The position numbers were made by a program, and so were the translations under genes. 63,480 bases of DNA from Methanomethylovorans sp. (GTDB lineage: Archaea; Halobacteriota; Methanosarcinia; Methanosarcinales; Methanosarcinaceae). The stretch is taken from contig JACIVZ010000001.1 in NCBI GenBank assembly GCA_014361205.1, forward strand, positions 1 through 63,480, read 5' to 3'. Shown here in pieces: positions 27,027-34,867 of the stretch. Numbering within the stretch: position 1 is the first letter of the stretch; every line of letters begins with the position of its first letter. The notes beneath the pieces are model-generated. The model was not told the DNA's origin. It was given only the letters and a program-made list of their open reading frames with translations, and did not search any database.

Positions 27027-27479
27027 AGCCTTATCCTTCAATATATAGAACGATTGTTTTGTTCCAGTCTTGTTTCATGGAGAGAAAAAAGTTTGCATTT
27101 ATTACGATAACAACCTCTGGACCGCGATCATTGCTCACGGGACAAGCAACACCAACTGTTTGGGTGGATTCTTCATTTTCGGTCCTGTGTATGGGTTGTG
27201 GTAGGTTCTATTTTTGATCTGGATTTTTATTGTTAAGGAAATTTAGTGGTGAAGCAAAGACCTGTGCTCTTTGAAAATGGCTCATTGAAAATTATTTTGT
27301 AGCTTAAACATTGTACTTCAATATATGATGTTCCATTTTCATCAAAATTCATGAACATGCACTCCAGAGATCGTAGAGATAAGATCTCAAGGACAGTTTA
27401 ATACTTTCATGTAATTTACTATGGACTTTTATAGTAAGTGTTACAAAAAATCTCTTGATAATAAAAGTAGGTGACAGGT
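27027..27479. other. intergenic region with a gene remnant
   Basis: About 450 bp between divergent genes. The left part carries the MBL promoter and a CPBP-like remnant (27073-27204). The right part is AT-rich promoter sequence for the GyrI-like gene. Nothing else recognisable. Confidence 0.5.
27073..27204 (+). pseudogene. remnant of a CPBP-protease C-terminal region
   Basis: A 43-codon open frame without a start codon ends in TAG and reads YYDNNLWTAIIAHGTSNT followed by a hydrophobic stretch. NNLWxAIIAHGxxNT is the motif-3 helix of CPBP proteases, comparable to the end of the intact gene at 23888. Only this helix survives, and it overlaps the promoter region of the neighbouring MBL gene. 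The call rests on one motif, so confidence is modest. Confidence 0.35.
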
Positions 27480-27968
27480 TTGGAAATCCTATGCGAGCCA
27501 GAGATAAAAGAGATTAAAGAAAGGAATGTAGCATGTGTTTCATTTGTAGGCAACTATCTGGGAAATACTAAAGTCTTTGAGGACTTGTTCAGCAAACTTC
27601 TTGGTTGGGCAGGTCCGCAGCAATTGATGGGACCAGATACTATTTTGATGTCTGCTTATTATGACGATCCAAGTGTTACACCTCCGGAAGAACTTAAGCT
27701 GGATGTGTGTATGACCATTGAAGATGATGTTAAAGTTGAAGGGGAAATAAGAAAGAAAAAGCTTCCTGGAGGAAAGTATGCAGTGATGCGTGCAGAACTG
27801 ACAGGAGCAGAAGAATATAGTTCTGCATGGGAGAAGGTTTTTGAGTGGATTATGCAAAATAACCTTGAGATCGATATGTCCAGGGCAAGTTATGAGATAT
27901 ATCTTAACTCTCCCGGAGAACATCCGGAAAAACACCATATCCTCGATATCTGCATGCCCATCATATAA
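27480..27968 (+). CDS. GyrI-like effector-binding domain protein
   Basis: 162 aa. The TTG at 27480 is the preferred start: AGGTGA (27469-27474) lies 5 nt upstream, whereas an in-frame GTG at 27471 overlaps it. The fold signature (IKEIKERNVACVSFVGNY near the N terminus, LPGGKYAVMRAELTGAEEY in the middle, and a C-terminal HHILDICMPI) is that of GyrI-like/AraC effector-binding domains. No DNA-binding domain is present, so it probably binds a small hydrophobic ligand or acts as a stand-alone hydrolase/chaperone-like member. Confidence 0.75.
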   Translation: MEILCEPEIKEIKERNVACVSFVGNYLGNTKVFEDLFSKLLGWAGPQQLMGPDTILMSAYYDDPSVTPPEELKLDVCMTIEDDVKVEGEIRKKKLPGGKYAVMRAELTGAEEYSSAWEKVFEWIMQNNLEIDMSRASYEIYLNSPGEHPEKHHILDICMPII

Positions 27969-28213
27969 ACCAAGACCAGTGGGAGCCAAAACAAAAAGGA
28001 TTTGATACAGAGCAATCTTTTAAGATCTGTTTGCGTAGTTAAGTATTATGTAATCAAATTTGTCTGTTTATTTTTAAGTGAACTAGCTATCATATTTCAC
28101 TTCTTGTTTTTCTTTTCCCTGCTTCCAGATTCTTAATGAGTTGCTTTAGAGTATTTTGGACAGGTAGCCACTTGCATCGTCCTGAGCGACTGATCAAGTC
28201 ACATGAATTCTTT

Positions 28214-28402
28214 TTATTGATACTTTTTAAAATTGTATTTAGCAGCAACTTTTGCTTTTTCTTCAGATGGAAGTGAAGTAAAATATTTTTTCCAACCCGG
28301 GCAGAAGTTGATGTGCCAGCGCCAGAACCTTCCCGCAAAAGACTTTGGCTTGCTATCATATTTTGCCCGTAACTTGCAGTTAGCACAATTACTATCAGCC
28401 AT
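28214..28402 (-). CDS. small conserved cysteine/tryptophan-rich protein (62 aa), function unknown
   Basis: 62 aa from the ATG at 28402; GAGGTGA lies 8 nt upstream and overlaps an in-frame GTG at 28414 that is therefore unlikely. Sequence features: CANCKLRAKYD near the N terminus, a GRFWRWHINFCPGWKKYF core and SLPSEEKAKVAAKYNFKK at the end. Three cysteines (two as CxxC) suggest metal binding or a redox site. The length and strong ribosome site indicate a real small gene. I do not know its function, and no operon partner is evident. Confidence 0.7.
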   Translation of the reverse strand: MADSNCANCKLRAKYDSKPKSFAGRFWRWHINFCPGWKKYFTSLPSEEKAKVAAKYNFKKYQ

Positions 28403-28586
28403 GACAATACTCACCTCAGTAATACAGTTACTAACATAAGTTATTGTTGTAGCCCTTATTTATATTCATAACATTTGAAATGACATTTGCCCAGTATTGT
28501 TGCTTTGCATTTCAAATAAAATCCCCCGGCATAAACTCCCTCTTTGACACAAGGTTTATCTAATTTATCTTTATAGATAGAGACCC

Positions 28587-28871
28587 ATGACAGAAGTTAA
28601 GGTAAGGCTCTTTGCAAACCTTAAAGAGATAGCAGGAACTTCCGAGTTGAAGCTTGGAGGTGATACGGTGCTTGAAGTGCTGGAAGCCCTTGTGCGACAG
28701 TTTCCCATTCTTAAGGACAGGATCTTTGAAACTACTGCTTCTGATCCCAGATTATGCGGATATGTGAATGTTTTCCTTAACGGTGACAATATCACTCATC
28801 TCGATGGCCTTTACACAAAGGTAAGTGAATCCGATGAGCTGGGTGTATTGCCTCCGGTATCCGGCGGGTGA
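28587..28871 (+). CDS. moaD: MoaD/ThiS-family sulfur carrier protein
   Basis: 94-aa ubiquitin-fold protein ending in the required Gly-Gly (PPVSGG). The carboxyl end is thiocarboxylated to donate sulfur in molybdopterin synthesis. N-terminal VRLFANLKEIAG is typical of MoaD. moeA starts 6 nt downstream, so both serve molybdenum/tungsten cofactor formation for enzymes such as formylmethanofuran dehydrogenase. In archaea such carriers can also be conjugated to proteins as SAMPs, so a second role is possible. No MoaE is adjacent. Confidence 0.88.
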   Translation: MTEVKVRLFANLKEIAGTSELKLGGDTVLEVLEALVRQFPILKDRIFETTASDPRLCGYVNVFLNGDNITHLDGLYTKVSESDELGVLPPVSGG

Positions 28872-28877
28872 TAATGA

Positions 28878-30068
28878 ATGGATAGAATATTCAGGGAGCA
28901 TATGCCGGTAAAGCTTGCAAAGGACAAATTTCTCAGTGCCATTACTCCTATAACAAGGATGGAGGATATCAGCATTCAGAAATGTCCCGGCAGGGTGCTG
29001 GCAACACATATCATAGCTCCCAGAAATGTTCCCCACTTCAGGCGATCCGCAATGGACGGTTATGCCATGAGAGCTGTGGATACCCTTGGTGCATCCCCGC
29101 TTAATCCAGTAATGTTACAGCTTTCCGATGTTGTAGAAGAAGGTACATGTGCACGGGTGGGTACAGGTCAGCATATACCAGAAGGAGCTGACGCGGTGAT
29201 GATGATAGAGGATACCGTATCCATGGGAGATATGATTGAAATAAGAGCTCAGCTCCACCCTGGGAAGAACGTGGGTGATATTGGTGAGGATATCCGTAAG
29301 AACGAAATCCTTTTTAACAAAGGTCACTTGCTGCGGGCTTGTGATGCAGGGGTGCTTGCCTCTCTGGGAATCCGGAAAGTAAAAGTATACTGTAAACCAG
29401 TGGTTGTTATTATTCCAGTTGGTGATGATCTTGTACCTCTCTCCTACACAGAATTGCCACCAGCCGGCAAGAGCTTGGAGAGCAACAGCCTCATGATAGG
29501 TCTTTACGTGGAACAATGGGGAGGAGTACCCCACTATCATGATATAGTGCCTGAGGATACTACTCTGATCAAGCAGGCTATTGAGGAAAATCTGAATGCA
29601 GACATGTTGATCATTTCAGGGGGGACATCTGTAGGAGAAAAAGACTTTGTACCCAGTGTCGTGGCTTCTATGGGCGAACTATTGGTACATGGTGTAGGTC
29701 TGAGTCCTGGGAAACCTACTGCTCTTGGCAGGGTAAATAACAAACCTGTAGTATGCATGCCCGGTTACCCGGCGGCAGGTCTTGTGGCATTGTTCGTTTT
29801 TGGCAGACCCGCACTCAGAAAGGTGGCAAACGCCCCGGATGTGCCTGATGTCATAGTAAAGGCACACCTGAGCTCCAAGATTCCCTCGCGTGAAGGGTAT
29901 CTAAGTTATGCAAGAGTTATATTAGATGGTAAAATTGCTCATCCTCTGATGACAGCAGGCGCTGGCATCCTTAGTTCCATTGCCAAATCTCAAGGATTTG
30001 TAATCATACCGGAACACGTCGAAGGTTATGAGAAAGAAAGCGAAGTAGATGTTTTTCTGATCGAATAA
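28878..30068 (+). CDS. moeA: molybdopterin molybdenumtransferase MoeA
   Basis: Inserts molybdate (or tungstate) into adenylylated molybdopterin. 396 aa; GGTGAT at 28867-28872 places the ATG at 28878. Motifs: RSAMDGYAMRA (MoeA N-terminal), GTGQHIPEGADAV, and the MoaB/MogA-like domain with ISGGTSVGEKDFVP and PGYPAAG. The C-terminal domain IV is present. It is the second gene after moaD. The third cofactor gene in the window, moaB, is on the opposite strand at 32.4 kb. Confidence 0.93.
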   Translation: MDRIFREHMPVKLAKDKFLSAITPITRMEDISIQKCPGRVLATHIIAPRNVPHFRRSAMDGYAMRAVDTLGASPLNPVMLQLSDVVEEGTCARVGTGQHIPEGADAVMMIEDTVSMGDMIEIRAQLHPGKNVGDIGEDIRKNEILFNKGHLLRACDAGVLASLGIRKVKVYCKPVVVIIPVGDDLVPLSYTELPPAGKSLESNSLMIGLYVEQWGGVPHYHDIVPEDTTLIKQAIEENLNADMLIISGGTSVGEKDFVPSVVASMGELLVHGVGLSPGKPTALGRVNNKPVVCMPGYPAAGLVALFVFGRPALRKVANAPDVPDVIVKAHLSSKIPSREGYLSYARVILDGKIAHPLMTAGAGILSSIAKSQGFVIIPEHVEGYEKESEVDVFLIE

Positions 30069-30084
30069 TTTTAGAGTAATCAAA

Positions 30085-30459
30085 ATGCTTAAGGATTTGG
30101 ATATTAAAGACCTCCTAACAATTGGCTGCGGAGGATTTCTGGGTGCAATTGCAAGGTTTGTTATTTGCCAGAGTTTAACATCTATTCCTGGTACTTTAGT
30201 TGCGAATATCATCGGAAGTTTTTTTCTGGGAGTAGTTATGTACCATAGTGAATTCTTGGGTTATATTCCCACTCGCACCCGTCTCTTTATAGGTATAGGT
30301 TTTTTGGGTTCTTTCACAACATTTTCAAGTTTTGCATTTTATGCTTTACAAATGAGTTTTGTAACTTCTTTGGCATTCATCTGTGCTAATATAATACCTG
30401 GCCTTTTGGGTGTTCTTTTGGGGAGAGCCTTTATTATCTATCTTGGAAGCAGGTGGTAA
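30085..30459 (+). CDS. crcB: Fluc/CrcB fluoride channel subunit 1
   Basis: 124 aa with four membrane helices. Family signatures: GGFLGAIARFV at the N terminus and GFLGSFTTFSSFAF in the third helix, where the phenylalanine box lines the fluoride pore. Fluc channels are dual-topology dimers that expel fluoride. The next gene, overlapping by 7 nt, encodes a second subunit, so this is probably a heterodimeric pair. No fluoride riboswitch is recognisable in the 16-nt gap after moeA. Confidence 0.92.
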   Translation: MLKDLDIKDLLTIGCGGFLGAIARFVICQSLTSIPGTLVANIIGSFFLGVVMYHSEFLGYIPTRTRLFIGIGFLGSFTTFSSFAFYALQMSFVTSLAFICANIIPGLLGVLLGRAFIIYLGSRW

Positions 30460-30821
30460 GAATCATATACTCTTTAGTTCTTGTTGTGGGTATTGGAGGA
30501 GCCATTGGTGCCATATTAAGATACATCGTATCTGGAATGATACCCAGATTATCAGTCATTCCCACAGGTACTCTATCTGTAAATATCATTGGGAGTTTTA
30601 TACTTTCCTATTTTATTTTTTCGGGAACCAATGGTGATATTGTTCATTTTGTCAATATAGGAATATTGGGTTCATTTACAACCTTTTCTACTTTTTCCTA
30701 TGAAAGTTTTCGTCTTATAGAAGAAAATGAACTAAAGTATTTTGTTATAAATGTAGGGCTTAATGTGTTTATGTGTTTTGTCGCAGTGAAAGCCGGCCAG
30801 CTACTAGCAAACTTAATCTAA
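30453..30821 (+). CDS. crcB: Fluc/CrcB fluoride channel subunit 2
   Basis: 122 aa from a GTG at 30453 that overlaps the end of the first subunit, so translation is coupled. Four helices; signatures GGAIGAILRYIVSG and GILGSFTTFSTFSYE. It differs enough from the first subunit to suggest fixed opposite topologies. It is followed 24 nt downstream by a DUF190 gene, a frequent neighbour of fluoride channel pairs. Confidence 0.92.
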   Translation: MVRIIYSLVLVVGIGGAIGAILRYIVSGMIPRLSVIPTGTLSVNIIGSFILSYFIFSGTNGDIVHFVNIGILGSFTTFSTFSYESFRLIEENELKYFVINVGLNVFMCFVAVKAGQLLANLI

Positions 30822-30845
30822 TAAGCAATAGAATATAATAAGATA

Positions 30846-31169
30846 ATGAAGTATGTTATTCTCAGGATCTACCTTAGCGAAAAGGACACGTATAAGGGAA
30901 AGTCTGCTTACCATGCAGTCATTGAATTTTTAAAAAATGCAGGAATTGCTGGTGCAACTGTACATCATTGTATAGCGGGCTATGGTGTAGATCACATAAT
31001 CCACACAGCAAATGTACTAAGGCTTGGGTCAGACTTACCCATAATAGTTCAGGCAGTTGACGCTGAAGATAAGATTCGGGCAATTATTCCGGAACTACGT
31101 CAGATACTTCCTCGGGAGCTCATGATTCTGCAAGATGTAGAAATAATACCTCCTTTATCAAAAGAATAG
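30846..31169 (+). CDS. DUF190 family protein (PII-like fold)
   Basis: 107 aa, soluble. Starts MKYVILRIYLSEKD and carries GKSAYHAVIEFLKNAG and DLPIIVQAVD, the hallmarks of DUF190, whose structure resembles PII signalling proteins. It is often encoded beside CrcB, so a regulatory or binding partner for the fluoride channels is plausible, though unproven. The stop is TAG immediately followed by in-frame TGA. It is convergent with YhbY. Confidence 0.85.
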   Translation: MKYVILRIYLSEKDTYKGKSAYHAVIEFLKNAGIAGATVHHCIAGYGVDHIIHTANVLRLGSDLPIIVQAVDAEDKIRAIIPELRQILPRELMILQDVEIIPPLSKE

Positions 31170-31192
31170 TGATAATACTTTCAATTTTTAGA

Positions 31193-31453
31193 TCACCTGT
31201 ACAGCACCAATGTGTTGCCTCTTATTTCTATTAACTGTGAATTTGTTGCAGCAGAAAGTTCTTCAGCAATCTGCGCTGTATTTTGTCCTTCTCTGCAGCT
31301 TTTTAATAATTTTATTTTTATGATATGATTGGATTTAAGCTGCTTCTTGACTTCTGCTATCAATGATTCGTTGATTCCATTCTTACCAACATTTATGATT
31401 GGTTTCAATTGTGAAGCTTTAGCTTTCAGTTCATATAATTTCTCTTTTTCCAT
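31193..31453 (-). CDS. YhbY/CRM-domain RNA-binding protein
   Basis: 86 aa; AGGTGT sits 5 nt before the ATG at 31453. It is a complete single CRM domain: LKPIINVGKNGINESLIAEV at about 16-35, which includes the GxNG RNA-binding loop, and a second-half QLIEIRGNTLVLYR strand. The E. coli homologue binds pre-50S particles, so a role in ribosome assembly is probable. Monocistronic. Confidence 0.88.
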   Translation of the reverse strand: MEKEKLYELKAKASQLKPIINVGKNGINESLIAEVKKQLKSNHIIKIKLLKSCREGQNTAQIAEELSAATNSQLIEIRGNTLVLYR

Positions 31454-31600
31454 AGATACACCTGATTATTTTAATTTTTTAAAATTCCAAATTTGTTTTG
31501 TATATAGTTTGCACAGAGGATTTTTTACATATATGAAGACAATAGTATAATTAAAGGCAAATAAGCCATATTGAATTTAGTGTGGAATCAATGGGGGAAA

Positions 31601-32302
31601 TCAATTACATCTTTTTAGTTTAAGGCAAAGGCCTTCAATCTCATATTCAAACCAAGGTGTAGCTTTTGGAGTTAATCCCACTACTCTTATACAGTGATGC
31701 TCACCACTTGCACGGATTTCTATCATTCCATCAAAAAGCTGCTGCAGAGTAGTTAATGTTTGCTGATCATGCATTCCATCTTCTACAACATATATCCCCA
31801 ACCCATTTGCTGCTTTCACTCTGCCAGTGAAGACATGAAGGAACTTAAAAACTGTCTGTAAATTGGAATACATCAGGATAGTTGAAAGAGAATTTATACA
31901 AAGCCTGTTCTGAGCTATCTTTTTCTTCATCACAAAATCTTCAAAAAACTGGCTTATCTTGACACCAATACCTGTTAAATCCACCGGACTTGATGCCCTT
32001 TTAATCTTTTCAGTTTCAGGAGCGCCCATCCCAAGGGTCTTAGTTACACAATCAACCACTCCTATATTAGCTTCAGACATATTTATTCCATTTCTCTCAA
32101 ACCATTCAAAAAACCTTTCACCTGGTTCCCGGGTGGATACCATGATGGAAGAATTACCACCCCTTAGGCCATTATAAATTATCACATTGAGAATTTCATC
32201 TTTAGAACTCATAGGAGGGCCTATCATCATAATATTTGTTCCCTCCCTGATACTACCAAGGATCTCATCCAGCTCTTTGATGCCTAATGAATATCCTGTC
32301 AT
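31601..32302 (-). CDS. KaiC-like RecA-superfamily protein with degenerate ATP site
   Basis: 233 aa from the ATG at 32302 (MTGYSLGIKELDEILG, the usual KaiC opening). The Walker A position reads IGPPMSSKDEI instead of GxPGxGKT. The Walker B-like strand reads LCINSLST, with Asn for the usual Asp. The overall RecA/KaiC fold is retained (VSTREPGERFFEWF, GIYVVEDGMHD). It therefore probably does not hydrolyse ATP and may act as a regulatory or signalling protein; similar stand-alone paralogues are common in methanogens. Monocistronic. Confidence 0.78.
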   Translation of the reverse strand: MTGYSLGIKELDEILGSIREGTNIMMIGPPMSSKDEILNVIIYNGLRGGNSSIMVSTREPGERFFEWFERNGINMSEANIGVVDCVTKTLGMGAPETEKIKRASSPVDLTGIGVKISQFFEDFVMKKKIAQNRLCINSLSTILMYSNLQTVFKFLHVFTGRVKAANGLGIYVVEDGMHDQQTLTTLQQLFDGMIEIRASGEHHCIRVVGLTPKATPWFEYEIEGLCLKLKRCN

Positions 32303-32435
32303 GTAAAACCTTCTGAGCAATTATATTTGTTAGTTACGATTAACTTATCTATACACTTGGTAAATTGTCTCCATCTATAATATCTTTACTGGTATATAAC
32401 AGGTATTATAGGAAGTTCATGCGCCACAATGGTAC

Positions 32436-32981
32436 TTAAAAAGTAGCCCTAAGATGTTTTAAGATATGTCCTGCTTCAGGGAGAATCACTTTAGAAAATG
32501 CAAGTTTCACGGCATTCGGAGATCCGGGAAGACAAAATATTACTTTATTCTTCACAACTCCTGCACATGCCCTCGTAAGAATTACTGAACTGCCTATTTC
32601 CTCCATACTGAGGTATCTGAAATATTCCCCAAAACCCTCTATTTCTTTCTGGAACAGAGGAGATATAGCTTCTATGGTCACATCATCAGGACTTAATCCA
32701 GTGCCTCCACTGGTTACTATCACATCCACATCTTCATCTATCAACCGGCAAATAAGATCCCTGATGATAACAGAATCATCAGAAATCAAAGAATAGGACA
32801 CAACCGAATGACCATATTCTTGTACCAAAGCAAACATCATCTTTCCCGATAAATCATCTGCTTCTTGAGGATTTTTTTTGGAACCATATTTATTAAATCT
32901 AGATGTAGAAATGGTGATGAGTGCAAATCGTATATTTTTTTTTGTATGTTGCTTGTGAGATTGGGGGGTTGAAGATTCCAT
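32436..32981 (-). CDS. moaB: molybdopterin adenylyltransferase MoaB family
   Basis: 181 aa from the ATG at 32981 (an upstream TTG would add four residues). The MoaB/MogA fold shows VDVIVTSGGTGLSPDDVTIEA and VIFCLPGSPNAVKLAF, including the pterin-binding SGGTG and PGSP loops. It adenylylates molybdopterin before metal insertion by MoeA, whose gene is 3 kb away on the other strand. The N terminus has a short basic extension (SHKQHTKKNIRFA). Monocistronic, divergent from the uL16 gene. Confidence 0.9.
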   Translation of the reverse strand: MESSTPQSHKQHTKKNIRFALITISTSRFNKYGSKKNPQEADDLSGKMMFALVQEYGHSVVSYSLISDDSVIIRDLICRLIDEDVDVIVTSGGTGLSPDDVTIEAISPLFQKEIEGFGEYFRYLSMEEIGSSVILTRACAGVVKNKVIFCLPGSPNAVKLAFSKVILPEAGHILKHLRATF

Positions 32982-33228
32982 ATGTGGAGTCAATATAGAA
33001 AAGAATCTATATTAATTACGCGACAGACATCCATAGAATACAGGCTGATAAGAGTTAGAGAGTTTGGGTAGCTGAGAATAAAACTTATTAACTGTGAGGT
33101 AATAAGAGATGACCTCATAGTCAAAGTATTTACCTGATGATTCAATAGATTAAAATACTTACATTATCTATAAGGAGCCAGATTCTATAATTTGGGAACT
33201 TATTAATAACTAAAAGGAGATTTTATTC

Positions 33229-33747
33229 ATGGTAAGAAAGCCAGCAAGTATGTACAGGAACGTCAAACAACGTTCATTCACCCGTAGAGAATATATGGGT
33301 GGTGTTCCGGGAAGCCAGATCATCCACTATGATATGGGAAGTAAAACTGAGGATTTCCCTGTAAAACTATCTCTGGTTGCCAAGGAGAAATGTCAGATAA
33401 GACATACTGCTCTTGAAGCTGCCCGTATCACCGCTAACAGAGCTATAATGAATACTGCGGGGCGTACAGGATATCATCTTAAGCTCCGACTGTATCCGCA
33501 TGAAGTACTCAGAGAGAACAAACAGGCAACAGGTGCAGGTGCGGACCGTGTTTCAAGTGGTATGAGAGGAGCCTATGGAAAGAATGTGGGAACTGCTGCC
33601 AGAGTTTCGGCTGGCCAAAAGATTTTCACAATTTCTGTGAATAAAGAAAATTTTGTTCTTGCTAAGGATGCTCTAAGACGTGCTGGTCAGAAACTTCCCA
33701 CACCAGTAAGGATAGTAATTGACCAGGGAATGGAACTTGTACAGTAA
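33229..33747 (+). CDS. rpl10e: large ribosomal subunit protein uL16 (L10e)
   Basis: 172 aa, normal archaeal length. N-terminal [20 protein letters not shown] and the central [15 protein letters not shown] loop, which reaches the peptidyl-transferase region, are characteristic. GGAGAT lies 8 nt before the ATG. It precedes aIF2-beta by 32 nt; the two are probably co-transcribed translation genes. The 245-bp upstream region is AT-rich and carries its promoter. Confidence 0.95.
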   Translation: MVRKPASMYRNVKQRSFTRREYMGGVPGSQIIHYDMGSKTEDFPVKLSLVAKEKCQIRHTALEAARITANRAIMNTAGRTGYHLKLRLYPHEVLRENKQATGAGADRVSSGMRGAYGKNVGTAARVSAGQKIFTISVNKENFVLAKDALRRAGQKLPTPVRIVIDQGMELVQ

Positions 33748-33779
33748 ATCTTTATAGCCGGTGTTCCCGAGGAATTAAA

Positions 33780-34388
33780 ATGGATAGTTATGAGAAACTG
33801 CTTGACCGCGCGTTGGCCGATCTACCGGATATGGAAACAACTGGTGAACGTTTTGTGGTCCCAGAACCTAGAGTATTGGTAGAAGGAAAAACCACTATTC
33901 TGGATAATTTTGGTAACATAGCGGATGTATTCAATAGGGACCCGGATCATTTAATGAAGTATCTGACTCGGGAACTAGGTACAGCGGGTAAAATAGAAGG
34001 AAGCAGAGCCATATTTCAGGGGCGTTTCACTAAAGAAATGCTAAAATCAAATATAGATGCCTATGTTGAAGAATATGTAATCTGTTCTGAATGTGGACGC
34101 CCTGACACACAGCTTGTAAAAGTAGACAGAGTACAAATGCTCAGATGTTCAGCATGTGGTGGTCACAGACCTGTAAAAAAGAGAAGAGTTTTATCCCAGA
34201 CACCAAAAGATGAGATAGAAGAAGGGAAAGAATATGAACTAATGATCGATTCCGTTGGTTCAAAAGGTGATGGAATAGCTAAGTTAGCCAAATACACCAT
34301 ATTTATTCCTAATGCATCTAAAGGACAAACTGTTAAAGTCAGGATAAAGAGAATAAGTGGAAACCTCGCTTTTGCAGAGAGAGTTTGA
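33780..34388 (+). CDS. eif2b: translation initiation factor aIF2 subunit beta with TRAM domain
   Basis: 202 aa. The N-terminal aIF2-beta core (to ~95) is followed by the zinc ribbon CSECGRPD...CSACGG (about 101-123) and a C-terminal TRAM domain (about 145-202, [16 protein letters not shown]). The TRAM extension occurs in Methanosarcinales and haloarchaea and would add RNA binding. aIF2 delivers Met-tRNAi to the small subunit. GAGG precedes the ATG. It follows rpl10e in the same direction. Confidence 0.95.
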   Translation: MDSYEKLLDRALADLPDMETTGERFVVPEPRVLVEGKTTILDNFGNIADVFNRDPDHLMKYLTRELGTAGKIEGSRAIFQGRFTKEMLKSNIDAYVEEYVICSECGRPDTQLVKVDRVQMLRCSACGGHRPVKKRRVLSQTPKDEIEEGKEYELMIDSVGSKGDGIAKLAKYTIFIPNASKGQTVKVRIKRISGNLAFAERV

Positions 34389-34856
34389 GACAATATTATA
34401 TCGAGCACTGCTATAATATAATAAATAATATATTAGCTATCTCATATACTTTAAGGTTCTTTGCGGCAAGTAACATGTAATACTTTACTAACTCTTTAGC
34501 GTTATAGACTGATTGAACAAATTTTTATTGAGGCTGCACATTTCTGCTAATGCATGTATTAATATTCAAATTGATTTTTTATTTATTTTTATAAAAGAGT
34601 GTTTTTTCTTCACAACACTTATCTTTAGTGAAAATAAATATGAGCAGAATAATTTCAATCACTAATAGTACCATTGCAGAAGGTGTAGTTTCTTAATAAT
34701 GGATTAGAACAAAAGATTATGTTTCCTGCTAATCCTAAGAGGAGATGTATCAAAAAAATATGCACTATATAGGTGTAAGTGAGGAAGCTATAATCCTGAT
34801 GAACTTCTCCTCCCAGAGAATATTCCATCTCTGCAGCAAAAAAAAGGAGAATATCA
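34389..34856. other. 468-bp AT-rich intergenic region upstream of the radical SAM gene
   Basis: Contains T-rich sequence near 34557-34590 (a possible terminator for the aIF2-beta operon), and two very short open frames: 18 codons from an ATG near 34639, and 35 codons from the ATG at 34760 ending inside the radical SAM gene (separate entry). No tRNA or conserved RNA is recognised. Confidence 0.4.
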
Positions 34857-34867
34857 ATGAATTATAA
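34760..34867 (+). CDS. possible 35-aa leader/small peptide overlapping the radical SAM gene
   Basis: An ATG at 34760 opens 35 codons (MHYIGVSEEAIILMNFSSQR...KKKENINEL) and overlaps the radical SAM start by 11 nt. GGAGATG lies 12 nt upstream, which is long for initiation. It could be translationally coupled or a peptide substrate of the enzyme, but may be chance. No homology is known to me. Confidence 0.15.
   Translation: MHYIGVSEEAIILMNFSSQRIFHLCSKKKENINEL

Noticed and set aside
28090-28407. 105-codon minus-strand frame overlapping the small Cys/Trp protein
   Set aside because: The strong ribosome site and conserved-looking composition belong to the 62-aa frame. The longer frame has low-complexity, shadow-like sequence in its first two thirds.
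30069-30084. Fluoride riboswitch before the crcB pair
   Set aside because: The gap to moeA is only 16 nt, too short for the motif, and none is seen inside the moeA end.
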